From JALYGK01 sp036259835 (GTDB lineage: Bacteria > Actinomycetota > UBA4738), in the NCBI GenBank assembly GCA_036259835.1, contig DATABA010000025.1, positions 1 to 64,000 on the forward strand: a stretch of 64,000 bases of DNA. The letters run 5' to 3'. Both the position numbers and the translations under genes were made by a program. This document shows, piece by piece, positions 34,882 through 43,304 of the stretch. Numbering within the stretch: the stretch's first letter is position 1; every line of letters starts with the position of its first letter. The notes beneath the pieces are model-generated. The model ran no database searches. It worked only from the letters and a program-made list of their open reading frames with translations, and had not been told where the DNA came from.

Positions 34882-35652
34882 TCAGCGACGGTACGTCCCT
34901 TCCGGATCGAGTTCCTCCCTGATCAGGCGAAGTTCGCTGTCTGTGGGCGGGGGCGTGTGCTCGACGTCGGTCCCGACATCGAGGTCCCACCCCGTGGCTT
35001 CGCGGACCTCCTCACGAGATACGCCCGGATGGAGGCTGGCCGCGTACATCTCACCGCTTTTCTCGCGGAACCGATAGACGCCCAGATCGGTAACGACGAC
35101 GGACGGCCCTTCTCCCAACCACTCCTTCGGCCTGGCGCCAGCGAGATGCCCTGGACTGGTCCGGAAATCGATTCGGTCCACGAATGAGCGCCTCGACTGC
35201 GGCATGATGACGAAGACCTTCCTGGAGTTGATTGCGATCTCGCAGGCGCCTCCGGAGCCGGGAAGACGAACCTTCGGTCTCTCGTACGAGCCGATCACGG
35301 TGGTGTTGATGTTGCCGAACCTGTCGATTTGAGACGCGCCCAGGAAGCCGACGTCGACAAGGCCGCCTTGAAGGTAGTACGCGAAGAGGTCGAACATGTT
35401 CGTCACCTGCAAGCTCTTGGTGACCAGTGTCGGATCCCCGATGGAAAGCGGAAGCCGGGGTGGCACCGCGCCGAACACACCCGACTCATAGACCAGCTCG
35501 AGCTGGGGCGCGACGGTTCGCCGGGCGAGGTTGCAGGCGATGTTCGGCGGCCCGACTCCGACGAAGCACACGCGTTCTCCCGCCAACTGACGCGCGGAGG
35601 CCACGATCATCATCTCGGCGGGCGTGTAGGGACGCTCGGCTTGCTGGGTCAT
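34882..35652 (-). CDS. CoA-transferase beta subunit (glutaconate/IpdB type)
   Basis: A 256-residue protein of the class I CoA-transferase B family. YESGVFGAVPPRLPLSIGDPTL carries the expected glutamate region, and YYLQGGLVDVGFLGASQIDRFGNINTTVIG in parts is typical. Its partner alpha subunit is at 36030, but the two genes are split by a 52-residue secreted-peptide gene and a terminator, which is unusual for IpdA/IpdB-like pairs. The enzyme presumably moves CoA onto a dicarboxylic or ring-derived acid. Confidence 0.87.
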   Translation of the reverse strand: MTQQAERPYTPAEMMIVASARQLAGERVCFVGVGPPNIACNLARRTVAPQLELVYESGVFGAVPPRLPLSIGDPTLVTKSLQVTNMFDLFAYYLQGGLVDVGFLGASQIDRFGNINTTVIGSYERPKVRLPGSGGACEIAINSRKVFVIMPQSRRSFVDRIDFRTSPGHLAGARPKEWLGEGPSVVVTDLGVYRFREKSGEMYAASLHPGVSREEVREATGWDLDVGTDVEHTPPPTDSELRLIREELDPEGTYRR

Positions 35653-35701
35653 GAGCGAGGATCATAAGCATTCGCTCGGCGGGAATGGAGCTATGGAAAC
35701 G

Positions 35702-35731
35702 AAAAAGGGCCGCCGGATCCACCGGCGGCCC
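35702..35731 (-). terminator. Intrinsic terminator between the CoA-transferase subunits
   Basis: Read on the minus strand, GGGCCGCCGG and CCGGCGGCCC form a perfect ten-pair stem (35722-35731 with 35707-35716) with a five-base loop, followed directly by TTTTT (35706-35702). It lies just after the small secreted-peptide gene, and separates the alpha-subunit transcript from the beta subunit. Confidence 0.88.
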
Positions 35732-35749
35732 CCTCGCGTGACTACGGTC

Positions 35750-35908
35750 CTACTTGCGACAGGCGGCCGGCTTGAACCCTGGGCTGGGGTTGCCATGCTG
35801 GCCGGGTGCACACTTCTTCTGAGCCGCTCCCGCGGACGCTGCGAGCAGCGTTACGGCAAAGACGACGACCATGAGGGTCACGGCTGCGATACGCCTCGTT
35901 GCCTTCAT
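35750..35908 (-). CDS. Small secreted two-cysteine peptide
   Basis: A 52-residue frame from ATG 35908 with a strong ribosome site (GGGGGTGA, five bases upstream) to TAG at 35750-35752. It has a signal peptide (KATRRIAAVTLMVVVFAVTL, cleavage expected after SAGAA). The mature part is about 23 residues, basic, Gly/Pro rich, with two cysteines: QKKCAPGQHGNPSPGFKPAACRK in short pieces QKKCAPGQHG and FKPAACRK. A terminator follows 19 bases later. The two cysteines could form one disulfide. It is a self-contained small gene lying between the CoA-transferase subunits. Function unknown. Confidence 0.8.
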   Translation of the reverse strand: MKATRRIAAVTLMVVVFAVTLLAASAGAAQKKCAPGQHGNPSPGFKPAACRK

Positions 35909-36029
35909 CAAGTCACCCCCTTAGCCCACAGCATCTCCATTACGGACCGACACAGTCAATGCGATTTGGCGCTTTGGTTATCGAATGATCACAAAGGACT
36001 ACAGGGGGAACGGAACCTAACAAATAGCG

Positions 36030-36953
36030 TCATTCGTAACGCCCGTAGTTGACCGGTTCGGACCACGACTCTCCGGGCGCCAACCGCTCCCATCGTGCTT
36101 CTCCCAGCTTCTCGACGTACTCGCCGTGCGACTCCAAGCCATACACCCACTCCTTCAGCCACTGCTCGAGAACTGCTGGATCACGGCTGATCTTGTCCCA
36201 CTCGAGATAGAAGCGGTTGTCCCGGTCGTAATAGCCCTGCGCGTATGACGGGTGGCACGCGCGTGGCTCCTCCACGACGGCATCGACGATCAGCCCCGGG
36301 ATCACGGTCCGATTTGGGTCGCTTCGGACCACGTCTTCATCGACCAGCTCTTCACACACCACGATGACCCGGTCCGCCGCGAAGGCGGCCTCCTTCTGGC
36401 AGCCGAGCAACCCCCAGATCTGTGTGTTGCCGCTTGGGTCCGCCCGCTGCGCGTGGACCACCGTGACGTCAGGCTTCAGCGGAGGGACGGCGTAGATCTG
36501 CTCATCCCCAAACGGGGAGGCGATCGGGACGATTCGAGGGTTCGCCTTCGGGAGGTCGCTGTCGAAGTAGCTCCGGATCGGGAAGAACGGAAGGTTCGAC
36601 GCTCCCGCCACATACCGGCACACCATCCCGAAGTGGCTGTACTCCTCGAGCTCGAGCCGGCCGCCGTTGCCTCGCTCCACCGCCCTGCGGACGGCGTGCA
36701 GTGAACCGACACCTGGGTTCCCCAGCCAGGAGAACACCAGCTTGGTCGCCACGCCGGCCGCGATCATTTGGTCGTAGATCACATCGGGGGTGAGGCGGCA
36801 AAGGGTCAGGTCGCGTTTTCGCTGGCGGATGATCTCGTGCCCCGCGGCAAAACAGATGAGGTGAGTGAATCCCTCGATGGCGACCGTGTCGCCGTCACGA
36901 ACCAGGTCGCGAACGGCATCGCGAAGGGACCCGACCTTCGACGTGTCGGGCAA
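36030..36953 (-). CDS. CoA-transferase alpha subunit (glutaconate/IpdA type)
   Basis: A 307-residue class I CoA-transferase A protein starting at TTG 36953; a GAGG site overlapping the upstream stop codon supports that start. Typical strings are DGDTVAIEGFTHLICFAAGHEIIRQ in pieces, LTPDVIYDQMIAAGVATKLVFSWLGNPGVGSLH in pieces, and DVTVVHAQRADPSGNTQIWG. It follows the aminotransferase by eight bases. The beta subunit (34882) is needed for activity and lies beyond the small-peptide gene. Confidence 0.88.
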   Translation of the reverse strand: MPDTSKVGSLRDAVRDLVRDGDTVAIEGFTHLICFAAGHEIIRQRKRDLTLCRLTPDVIYDQMIAAGVATKLVFSWLGNPGVGSLHAVRRAVERGNGGRLELEEYSHFGMVCRYVAGASNLPFFPIRSYFDSDLPKANPRIVPIASPFGDEQIYAVPPLKPDVTVVHAQRADPSGNTQIWGLLGCQKEAAFAADRVIVVCEELVDEDVVRSDPNRTVIPGLIVDAVVEEPRACHPSYAQGYYDRDNRFYLEWDKISRDPAVLEQWLKEWVYGLESHGEYVEKLGEARWERLAPGESWSEPVNYGRYE

Positions 36954-36961
36954 TCGCTACC

Positions 36962-38266
36962 TCAGGCGCCCTCGGGGATGTCGGCCTCGCGTGAAGGTGC
37001 GGGGACGCCCGTCTCGCCAACGTCTCCACACGCCGCTTCGAAGATTCGAAGGCCGCTGGCGACCTGCGCATCCGTCACGACGAGTGGCGGCGCCATTCGG
37101 ATGGCCGAATCCCCCGTGCGAAGTGTCAGCAGGCCTCGCCGGAGGCAAGCCAGCTCGACCGCGTCCGCGATCTCTGCGCTGCCGAATTCGACGCCAACCA
37201 TGAGACCGAGGCCACGCACGTCCTGGACGAGAGGCTCCCGACGGCTGAGCTTGTTCAGCCCCTCGATCAGTTGGGCTCCCACTCGGGCCGCGTTCTCGAT
37301 CAGCCCGTCCTCGAGCAGATCGATGGTGGCAAGCGCCGCGGCGCATGCGAGTGGGTTTCCGCCATAGGTGGACCCGTGTGCCCCCTTCTGCCACGTCATG
37401 AGGTCGGCGCGGGCTGTCATGGCGCCGAGCGGAAGTCCGCTGGCGATTCCTTTTCCGGTGAGCAGGATGTCGGGCTCGATCCCATCGTGCTCGACGGCCC
37501 ACATCCTTCCCGTCCTCCCCATTCCTGATTGCACCTCGTCGGCGACGAACAGGATGCCGTGTTCCGAACACAGCTCTCGGAGGCTGCGAAGCCATCCCGT
37601 CGGGGGGAAGACGTACCCTCCTTCTCCCTGCACCGGCTCGACGAAGATCGCGGCCACTTCCGAGGGCACGACGAGGCGCTTGAAGATCACCGACTCGATG
37701 TAGTCCTCGACGGGAGTTCCGTAGGGAGCGTGGAGAACGCCCGGGAGCATTGGGCCAAAGCCCTGGTGGTACTTCGCCTGCGATGCCGTCAGCGACACGC
37801 TCCCGTACGACCGGCCGTGGAAGGCGCCGATGAAGGCGATGAGGTACTGACGGCCAGTGTGCTGCCGGGCGAGCTTGATTGCGGCTTCGACCGCTTCGGT
37901 CCCGGAGTTGGTGAGGAATGATCGCGTTGGGCCGGTTATCGGGGAGACCTTGTCGAGCCGTTCGCAGACTTCGGTGTAGACCGGGAGATAGAAGTCGCTC
38001 GCCGAATAATGAAGGAGCCGTTGGCTCTGGCGGCGAATGGCGTTCACCACCTTCGGGTGGGCGTGACCGGTGGAGCAGACGGCGATTCCGGCGTTGAAGT
38101 CCAAAAAGACGTTGCCGTCGACGTCCTCCAGCATGGCGCCCGCACCTCTCAGCGGCGCGAAGTCATACGCACGCGGAAGCGACGGGCTTGCCACGTGCGA
38201 ATCGCGCTCGACGACCTCGCGGGTCTTCGGGCCGGGAATTTCCGTATGGAGCTGGGGCGCTGTCAG
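36962..38266 (-). CDS. Class III aminotransferase (GABA/acetylornithine type)
   Basis: The family's N-terminus (LHTEIPGPKTREVVERDSHVA) is in frame, so the start lies upstream of it but after the pruA stop. The only site with a ribosome signal (GGCAGGAGC) is a CTG at 38266, giving 434 residues, the normal family length; the start is uncertain. Motifs: FLTNSGTEAVEAAIKLARQ, PLP aspartate in LFVADEVQSGMGRTG, lysine in ILLTGKGIASGLPLGAM, and HGSTYGGNPLA. It likely transaminates GABA, ornithine or a similar omega-amino acid. With PruA directly upstream it fits ornithine/proline breakdown to glutamate. Confidence 0.85.
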   Translation of the reverse strand: MTAPQLHTEIPGPKTREVVERDSHVASPSLPRAYDFAPLRGAGAMLEDVDGNVFLDFNAGIAVCSTGHAHPKVVNAIRRQSQRLLHYSASDFYLPVYTEVCERLDKVSPITGPTRSFLTNSGTEAVEAAIKLARQHTGRQYLIAFIGAFHGRSYGSVSLTASQAKYHQGFGPMLPGVLHAPYGTPVEDYIESVIFKRLVVPSEVAAIFVEPVQGEGGYVFPPTGWLRSLRELCSEHGILFVADEVQSGMGRTGRMWAVEHDGIEPDILLTGKGIASGLPLGAMTARADLMTWQKGAHGSTYGGNPLACAAALATIDLLEDGLIENAARVGAQLIEGLNKLSRREPLVQDVRGLGLMVGVEFGSAEIADAVELACLRRGLLTLRTGDSAIRMAPPLVVTDAQVASGLRIFEAACGDVGETGVPAPSREADIPEGA

Positions 38267-38373
38267 GGAGGAAAGCTCCTGCCAGGTCCCGGCATCGTCC
38301 GGTACGAGGTGCGTGAAAGGCTCCGCGCGGCCCGGCGGCTTCGCAAGTTCCGGCTCGGTTTCCAGCGGCGCGC

Positions 38374-39948
38374 CTAGTCCTCGATGACGGTCTGGCTCTG
38401 TTCCCTGAGGTACTGCTGGACGTAGTGGAGACCGCCGCCGGCCTTCCCGGTCGTCCCCGAGCCCTTCCATCCGCCGAACGGCTGCATGCCGGGCCACGCT
38501 CCCGTGGTCGCGCCGGCCCTTCGGTTGACGTAAACGACGCCCGCCTGGATGTTGTCGAGGAACTTCTGAATCTCGGATTGGTCCTGCGAGTAGAAGCCCG
38601 CCGTCAGCCCGTATTCGGTTTCGTTGGCATGCTTCAGCCCCTCGTCGATTGAGTCGACCGGAGCAACCGCGACGAACGGAACGAAGAGCTCCTCCTTCCA
38701 AACTCGGTGGCCAAGGGGAGCTTCCACGACGGTGGGTGCGGCGAAGAGCCCGCGTCCCAAGTCACCCTCCTTGATGCGCTCTCCGCCGACCAGCACGCGT
38801 CCGCCTTCCTTCTCCACGTCTTCGGCTGCCTTCTCGAACGTCTCGAGAGCCCGTTCGTTGATGACGGGCCCTGTGTACGTCTCCCGGTCGAGCGGGTTCC
38901 CGACTTTCAGCTTCGAGGTCTTCTCGACCAGTCGGTCGACGAAGTCGTCGTATACCGCCCGCTCGACGTAGACGCGTGAGGTAGCGGAGCACTTCTGCCC
39001 GCTGAAGCCGAACGCCGACCGCATGACTCCCTCCGCGGCTTCGTCCAGGTCGGCCTTGGAGGAGACGATCACCGGGTTCTTGCCACCCATCTCGCAGATG
39101 GCCGGCTTCGGATAGTCCTTGGCGAAGTTCTTGTAGATCTGCATGCCGACCTCGTACGAGCCCGTGAACGTCAGGCCGTCTACGTCGGGGTGCTGCCAGA
39201 TCGCCTGGCCGACCGTCGAACCAGGTCCCGTGATGATGTGGAACGCGCCTGCCGGCACGCCTCCATCGCGCATGCACTCATACAGCTTCAGCGCGGTGAA
39301 GTAGCCCTGGTGGGAAGGCTTGAGCACGACGGTATTCCCGGCCACGAGCGCTCCACCGGCCGGCCCGCCGGCCAGCGCCATCGGGAAGTTGAACGGGCTG
39401 ATTACCGCCCACACGCCGTACGGCTTCATGACGCTTCGGTTTCGCTCCTTGTCCGAGAGCGCGTCCATTGGAAAGCTGAAACCGTCGTTCTCTTCCATCT
39501 GCTTGCAGTAGTAGCGAATGAGGTCGGCCGTCTCTTCGACGTCGCCGAGAGCCTCGAGCCGGCTTTTTCCTACCTCGATGGACATCAGCGCTGCCAGCTC
39601 GTAGACGCGCTCGGAGATGGTGTCCGCGACCTGCCGCATGATCTTCACGCGTTCTTGCCACGGCGTACCGGACCACTGGGGGAAGAACGCTTTCGCCGCG
39701 GCCACGGCGTCGTTGGCGTCCTGCTCGGTCGCCCGAGCGAAGTGGCCGACGATGATGTCGCGGTCGATTGGGGAGCGTTCCTCGTCGTAGCCGACGCCCT
39801 CCCGCGCTTCACCGTTCACGTAAAAGTGGTGCTTTTCCCCGAGCCATGAGGACTTGACGCTCTCCACGCCTTTCTCGAACGCGGCGTGCAGTTCTTCGTT
39901 GTCCGCCCGCATCGTGGCGTAGGTGATCTTGACTCTGGTCTGTGCCAT
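38374..39948 (-). CDS. pruA: L-glutamate gamma-semialdehyde dehydrogenase
   Basis: A 524-residue ALDH of the PruA/RocA type, oxidising glutamate semialdehyde (from pyrroline-5-carboxylate) to glutamate. Features: PFNFPMALAGGPAGGALVAGN in pieces, GSTVGQ, the general-base glutamate in ICEMGGKNPVIV, and the catalytic cysteine in SGQKCSATSRVYV, then PFGGWKGSGTTGKAGG. No proline dehydrogenase domain is fused and no putA partner is in view. It leads the leftward catabolic run and is divergent from the methyltransferase at 40026. Confidence 0.93.
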   Translation of the reverse strand: MAQTRVKITYATMRADNEELHAAFEKGVESVKSSWLGEKHHFYVNGEAREGVGYDEERSPIDRDIIVGHFARATEQDANDAVAAAKAFFPQWSGTPWQERVKIMRQVADTISERVYELAALMSIEVGKSRLEALGDVEETADLIRYYCKQMEENDGFSFPMDALSDKERNRSVMKPYGVWAVISPFNFPMALAGGPAGGALVAGNTVVLKPSHQGYFTALKLYECMRDGGVPAGAFHIITGPGSTVGQAIWQHPDVDGLTFTGSYEVGMQIYKNFAKDYPKPAICEMGGKNPVIVSSKADLDEAAEGVMRSAFGFSGQKCSATSRVYVERAVYDDFVDRLVEKTSKLKVGNPLDRETYTGPVINERALETFEKAAEDVEKEGGRVLVGGERIKEGDLGRGLFAAPTVVEAPLGHRVWKEELFVPFVAVAPVDSIDEGLKHANETEYGLTAGFYSQDQSEIQKFLDNIQAGVVYVNRRAGATTGAWPGMQPFGGWKGSGTTGKAGGGLHYVQQYLREQSQTVIED

Positions 39949-40025
39949 CAGCCCGCCTCCCGCTTTGGTTCTCCTCCGAATCTGCGACCGATGTTACTCG
40001 GTGCCGACCCGGGTAGTGTGCCCTG

Positions 40026-40760
40026 GTGGAGCAGGACACCCTCTCCTCCCGGACGCGGCACGCGAGAAGGCTCTTCGCCGAACTGCCGTCCACGTATGAC
40101 GGGCTGGGACGTCTCGTTTCCTTCGGTCAGGACCCCCGGTGGCGGCGGTTCATGGTCTCCCGGCTGCCCTCCAATCCGGCTGGGCGAGTTCTCGACGTCG
40201 CCACGGGAACCGCTGCAGTGGCCATCGAGATCGTTCGGCAAACGGGCTCGACGGTCGTCGGGCTCGACCAGAGCGAGCCGATGGTTCGGGAAGGGGTTCG
40301 GCGAGTCATGCGAGCCGGAGCCTCCAGCCGGATCCGCTTCGTCCTTGGTTCGGGACAGCACCTGCCGTTCGCGGATGAATCGTTCGACGGCGTGACCTTC
40401 GCGTACCTGCTTCGCTACGTCGACGACGTCGGCGGGACGTTGAAAGAGCTTGCTCGAGTGGTCCGCCCCGGGGGCGTGCTCGCTGCCCAGGAGTTCCACG
40501 TGCCTGCACGTGCGCTCTTCCGCTTGCCGTGGCGCGTCTACACCGGGGGAGTCATGCCCTGGATGGGGAGGGCGGTATCACGTGAGTGGCGTGACGCGTT
40601 CCGGTTTCTGAGCAAGAGCATCCCAGATTTCTACCGTCGACATCCGCTCGAGGAGCAGCTCGATCTGTGGCGAGCCGCCGGGATCGAAGACGTCCAGGCG
40701 CGCGTCATGTCGCTTGGGGCTGCCGTGGTGGTGTGGGGGAGCAAACGTGGCTCGGCATAA
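40026..40760 (+). CDS. UbiE/MenG-like SAM methyltransferase
   Basis: A 244-residue class I methyltransferase from GTG 40026. RLFAELPSTYDGLGRLVSFGQDPRWRRFMV matches the start of UbiE/MenG proteins in pieces; motif I is VLDVATGTAAVAIEI, then GLDQSEPM and the LPFADESFDGVTFAYLLRYVDD block. UbiE/MenG methylate quinone rings. The overlapped downstream gene looks UbiA-like, which supports an isoprenoid-quinone or related lipid substrate. Confidence 0.8.
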   Translation: MEQDTLSSRTRHARRLFAELPSTYDGLGRLVSFGQDPRWRRFMVSRLPSNPAGRVLDVATGTAAVAIEIVRQTGSTVVGLDQSEPMVREGVRRVMRAGASSRIRFVLGSGQHLPFADESFDGVTFAYLLRYVDDVGGTLKELARVVRPGGVLAAQEFHVPARALFRLPWRVYTGGVMPWMGRAVSREWRDAFRFLSKSIPDFYRRHPLEEQLDLWRAAGIEDVQARVMSLGAAVVVWGSKRGSA

Positions 40761-41523
40761 CGGCGAGGTACCCGCGGAGGCCGTCACGGATGAAGGAACC
40801 GAACCGGCCCGGCCGGCCTTCTACGCGCTGCGGGCAGGGGGATGGCGCGACTACGTCACGCTGCTGCACGTGCCCTACACGCTGTGGCATTTGTCGTACG
40901 TGGTCTTCGGCGCCGCGGTCGCGCCACTCATGGACGGACGCCGCCTGGCTGCGACCCTCGTCGGATTCTTACTGGGAGTCGGCCTCACTGCCCATGCGCT
41001 CGACGAGCTGAATGGCAGGCCGCTCCAGACGAAGATCTCTGAGCGAACACTCTGGACGATCGCGATCGTCGCTCTCGTTGCAGCCGTTGCTCTCGGTGTG
41101 GTCGGCGCGATCGAAGTTTCATGGTGGCTCCTGGCCTTCGTCGCATTCGGCGGTTTCATCGTGGTGGCGTACAACCTCGAGTTGTTCGGAGGACGATTTC
41201 ATTCCGACCTGTGGTTCGCGCTGTCCTGGGGAGCGTTTCCCGCGCTGACGGCCTATTTCTCTCAGACCGCGACCATTCGGGCCGAGGCCGTCTTCGTGTC
41301 GGTGGCGTGCCTGTTCCTTACAGCTGCCCAGCGCCGTCTGTCGACACCGGTGCGAGAACTGCGGCGGAAGGTGGTCTCCGTCGAAGGCCGTCTCGTGCTC
41401 CGAGACGGAACGGAGGTCTTGGTCAGCGACACCTCCTTGCGAATGGCGCCCGAAGGCGCCCTTCGCGCGCTGTCGATGGCGCTCCCGCTACTGGCCGTCG
41501 GCCTCGCGGTAGCGCGGTTCTGA
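40747..41523 (+). CDS. UbiA-like polytopic membrane protein
   Basis: A 258-residue protein from GTG 40747, which has GGGGGAG upstream and overlaps the methyltransferase end by 14 bases. It has about seven hydrophobic segments up to residue 200 and a soluble tail. The string HALDELNGRPLQTKISERTL recalls the first aspartate motif of UbiA prenyltransferases (NDxxDxxxD...RPLxxGxIS) but with only one aspartate. A second canonical aspartate motif is not evident. It could be a divergent prenyltransferase or a non-catalytic relative. Confidence 0.55.
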   Translation: MARHNGEVPAEAVTDEGTEPARPAFYALRAGGWRDYVTLLHVPYTLWHLSYVVFGAAVAPLMDGRRLAATLVGFLLGVGLTAHALDELNGRPLQTKISERTLWTIAIVALVAAVALGVVGAIEVSWWLLAFVAFGGFIVVAYNLELFGGRFHSDLWFALSWGAFPALTAYFSQTATIRAEAVFVSVACLFLTAAQRRLSTPVRELRRKVVSVEGRLVLRDGTEVLVSDTSLRMAPEGALRALSMALPLLAVGLAVARF

Positions 41524-41530
41524 GCAGGTC

Positions 41531-42490
41531 CTACTCCCGCAGAGCAGGTTCGTCGATGGTGAGGGTCCGCGCGTCGGCATCCAGCGTCGCGGTCACGCCG
41601 AGCGGCATCGCCGCCAGGTGTTTCCCGTGTCCCAGCGGCAGGTTGTACAGGACCGGGACCCCGAGCGGCTCGAGCTTCTCCTCCAGAACATCTTCCAGCG
41701 ACTTCGTCCGCGGCCATTCCGGTCGCTCCTCGCGCCAGTCGCACCGTTCCATCTGACCCACCACGACGCCGACAACTCCGTCGAGCTTCCCGGCATGCTC
41801 CAGCTGGGTCAGATTGCCGTCGATGATCCACGGCGGCTCATCCACCGCCTCGAAGAAAAAAATTGCTCCATCGAGATCCACCTCGTACGGCGTCCGGAGC
41901 GTCTGGAGCAGTAGCCACAGATTCCCACCGACGATTCGGGCGGTCACGCGGCCGCCGCGAATCGGCCGGACATAGGGGTCTTCCGGGTCTTTCGGCACCT
42001 CGCCTGTGGTATTGCCCTTCAGCACCGATAGAAGTCGGTCCTTGTTCCACGCCGGCACGTCTTTGGATCCGACTCCAGCGAGGCCGTTCGAGTAAATCGT
42101 CGCCAGGCCGGTGTTCTGCAGGATTGCGACGTGCAGTGCCGTGATGTCGGAGAAGCCGAGAAACGCCTTCGGGTTCTCCGCGATGACGTCGAAGTCCAGA
42201 AACGGGATTGTCTGCGCGGATCCGTAGCCGCCCTGAAGGCACTGGACCACGTCGACCTCCGGATCGGCGAACAAGGAGATGAGGTCGCGGGCTCGGGTCT
42301 TTGGATCACCCGCGACATAGTTGTCGCGTTCCCAGATGCCATCCGCGAGCTTGACGTGGTATCCCAGCGATTCCCACCACTCGACGCCTCGGAGAACCTC
42401 CGAGCGGTTCTCCCACGGGCTCGCCGGCGAGGCGACCCCGATCGTTCCGCCATCCGGCAGCGGCTTCCCGAAGCGCGACGCGGCCTTCAC
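41531..42490 (-). CDS. S66-family LD-carboxypeptidase/MccF-like peptidase
   Basis: A 319-residue protein starting at GTG 42490, which overlaps the upstream creatininase stop (GTGA). Motifs: GGTIGVASPASPW, CLQGGYGSAQTIPFLDF, and the nucleophile serine in AFLGFSDITALH; a late Glu and His (FFFEAVDEPPW, LGHGKHLA) complete the expected Ser-Glu-His triad. S66 enzymes cut L,D-peptide bonds in recycled murein or release the toxic aminoacyl nucleotide of microcin C (MccF). The C45 and creatininase neighbours favour a special amide substrate. Confidence 0.88.
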   Translation of the reverse strand: MKAASRFGKPLPDGGTIGVASPASPWENRSEVLRGVEWWESLGYHVKLADGIWERDNYVAGDPKTRARDLISLFADPEVDVVQCLQGGYGSAQTIPFLDFDVIAENPKAFLGFSDITALHVAILQNTGLATIYSNGLAGVGSKDVPAWNKDRLLSVLKGNTTGEVPKDPEDPYVRPIRGGRVTARIVGGNLWLLLQTLRTPYEVDLDGAIFFFEAVDEPPWIIDGNLTQLEHAGKLDGVVGVVVGQMERCDWREERPEWPRTKSLEDVLEEKLEPLGVPVLYNLPLGHGKHLAAMPLGVTATLDADARTLTIDEPALRE

Positions 42491-43302
42491 GGCTTTTCCG
42501 AGGGATCCTGGCGCACCGGGAGAGGCTTGGCTCGGAGCTCTCGCACGTAGGAGACGCATTCGGCAACGGCCGCATCGAGAAAGGCCTTGCCCTTCTCGGC
42601 CGTTGCGACCGTCGGTGTTCCCTGCACTCCGGTACGGCTGAATGAAGACCACCACGGCATCAGCTTGAGCGGCCCGTCGGCCCACCACTCCAGGTGCGCG
42701 TTCTCGCCGGCCGGATACCCCTGTTCATCGACCGCCTTCTCCATGTCCACCGCGTCGGGATCCAGGTGGAGGTAAATGGACGTCTCGAGCTCGTCGGCGT
42801 GGGCCATCCCGCCGAAGTTTGATTCGCGAATCTCCTCCACGGCCTTCACGCCTTCCTTGCTCAGGAGGTAGAACGCGGCCGCTGCGAGAACTTCAGGGTG
42901 ATCGATCATCACGAGGCGCGCCGCCATCTCCACAAGGTTCTGGTTCGACCCGTGACCGTTGAAGAAGAGCATTCGCCGAAAACCATGGTGGGCAAGCGAC
43001 GTTCCCACGTCCTTGCAGTACCTGGTGAACGTGTCCCATCCGATCGTGATCGGACCGGGAAAGTCCATATGGTGCGGCGAGTAGCCGTGCGGGATGGTCG
43101 GGAGAAGCACGATCTCGTCCGGCGCGACCTCGGCGGCTCGCCGGCAGATCTCGGTGATGAGGCGAACGTCGGTGTCGATGGGAAGGTGCGGTCCATGGTC
43201 CTCGAGCGTGCCAACCGGAATGAGGGGCACCCGGTCCTCCTGCGCTGCTCGCCTGACCTCGGGCCACGTGAGGCGTTCATAGAGCAGCGGCGTGCCCCAC
43301 AT
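42487..43302 (-). CDS. Creatininase-family amidohydrolase
   Basis: A 271-residue protein. ATG 43302 has GGGGAG upstream and lies two bases after the C45 stop; longer frames are shadows. Metal motifs: IPVGTLEDHGPHLPIDTDV with the acidic and histidine ligands, GYSPHHMDFPG, FFNGHGSNQN, and MAHADELETSIYLHLDP. The family includes creatininase, the riboflavin-pathway ArfB and the mycofactocin peptidase MftE. None of the partner genes for those pathways is here. It probably opens a cyclic or peptide amide. Confidence 0.87.
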   Translation of the reverse strand: MWGTPLLYERLTWPEVRRAAQEDRVPLIPVGTLEDHGPHLPIDTDVRLITEICRRAAEVAPDEIVLLPTIPHGYSPHHMDFPGPITIGWDTFTRYCKDVGTSLAHHGFRRMLFFNGHGSNQNLVEMAARLVMIDHPEVLAAAAFYLLSKEGVKAVEEIRESNFGGMAHADELETSIYLHLDPDAVDMEKAVDEQGYPAGENAHLEWWADGPLKLMPWWSSFSRTGVQGTPTVATAEKGKAFLDAAVAECVSYVRELRAKPLPVRQDPSEKP

Positions 43303-43304
43303 GT

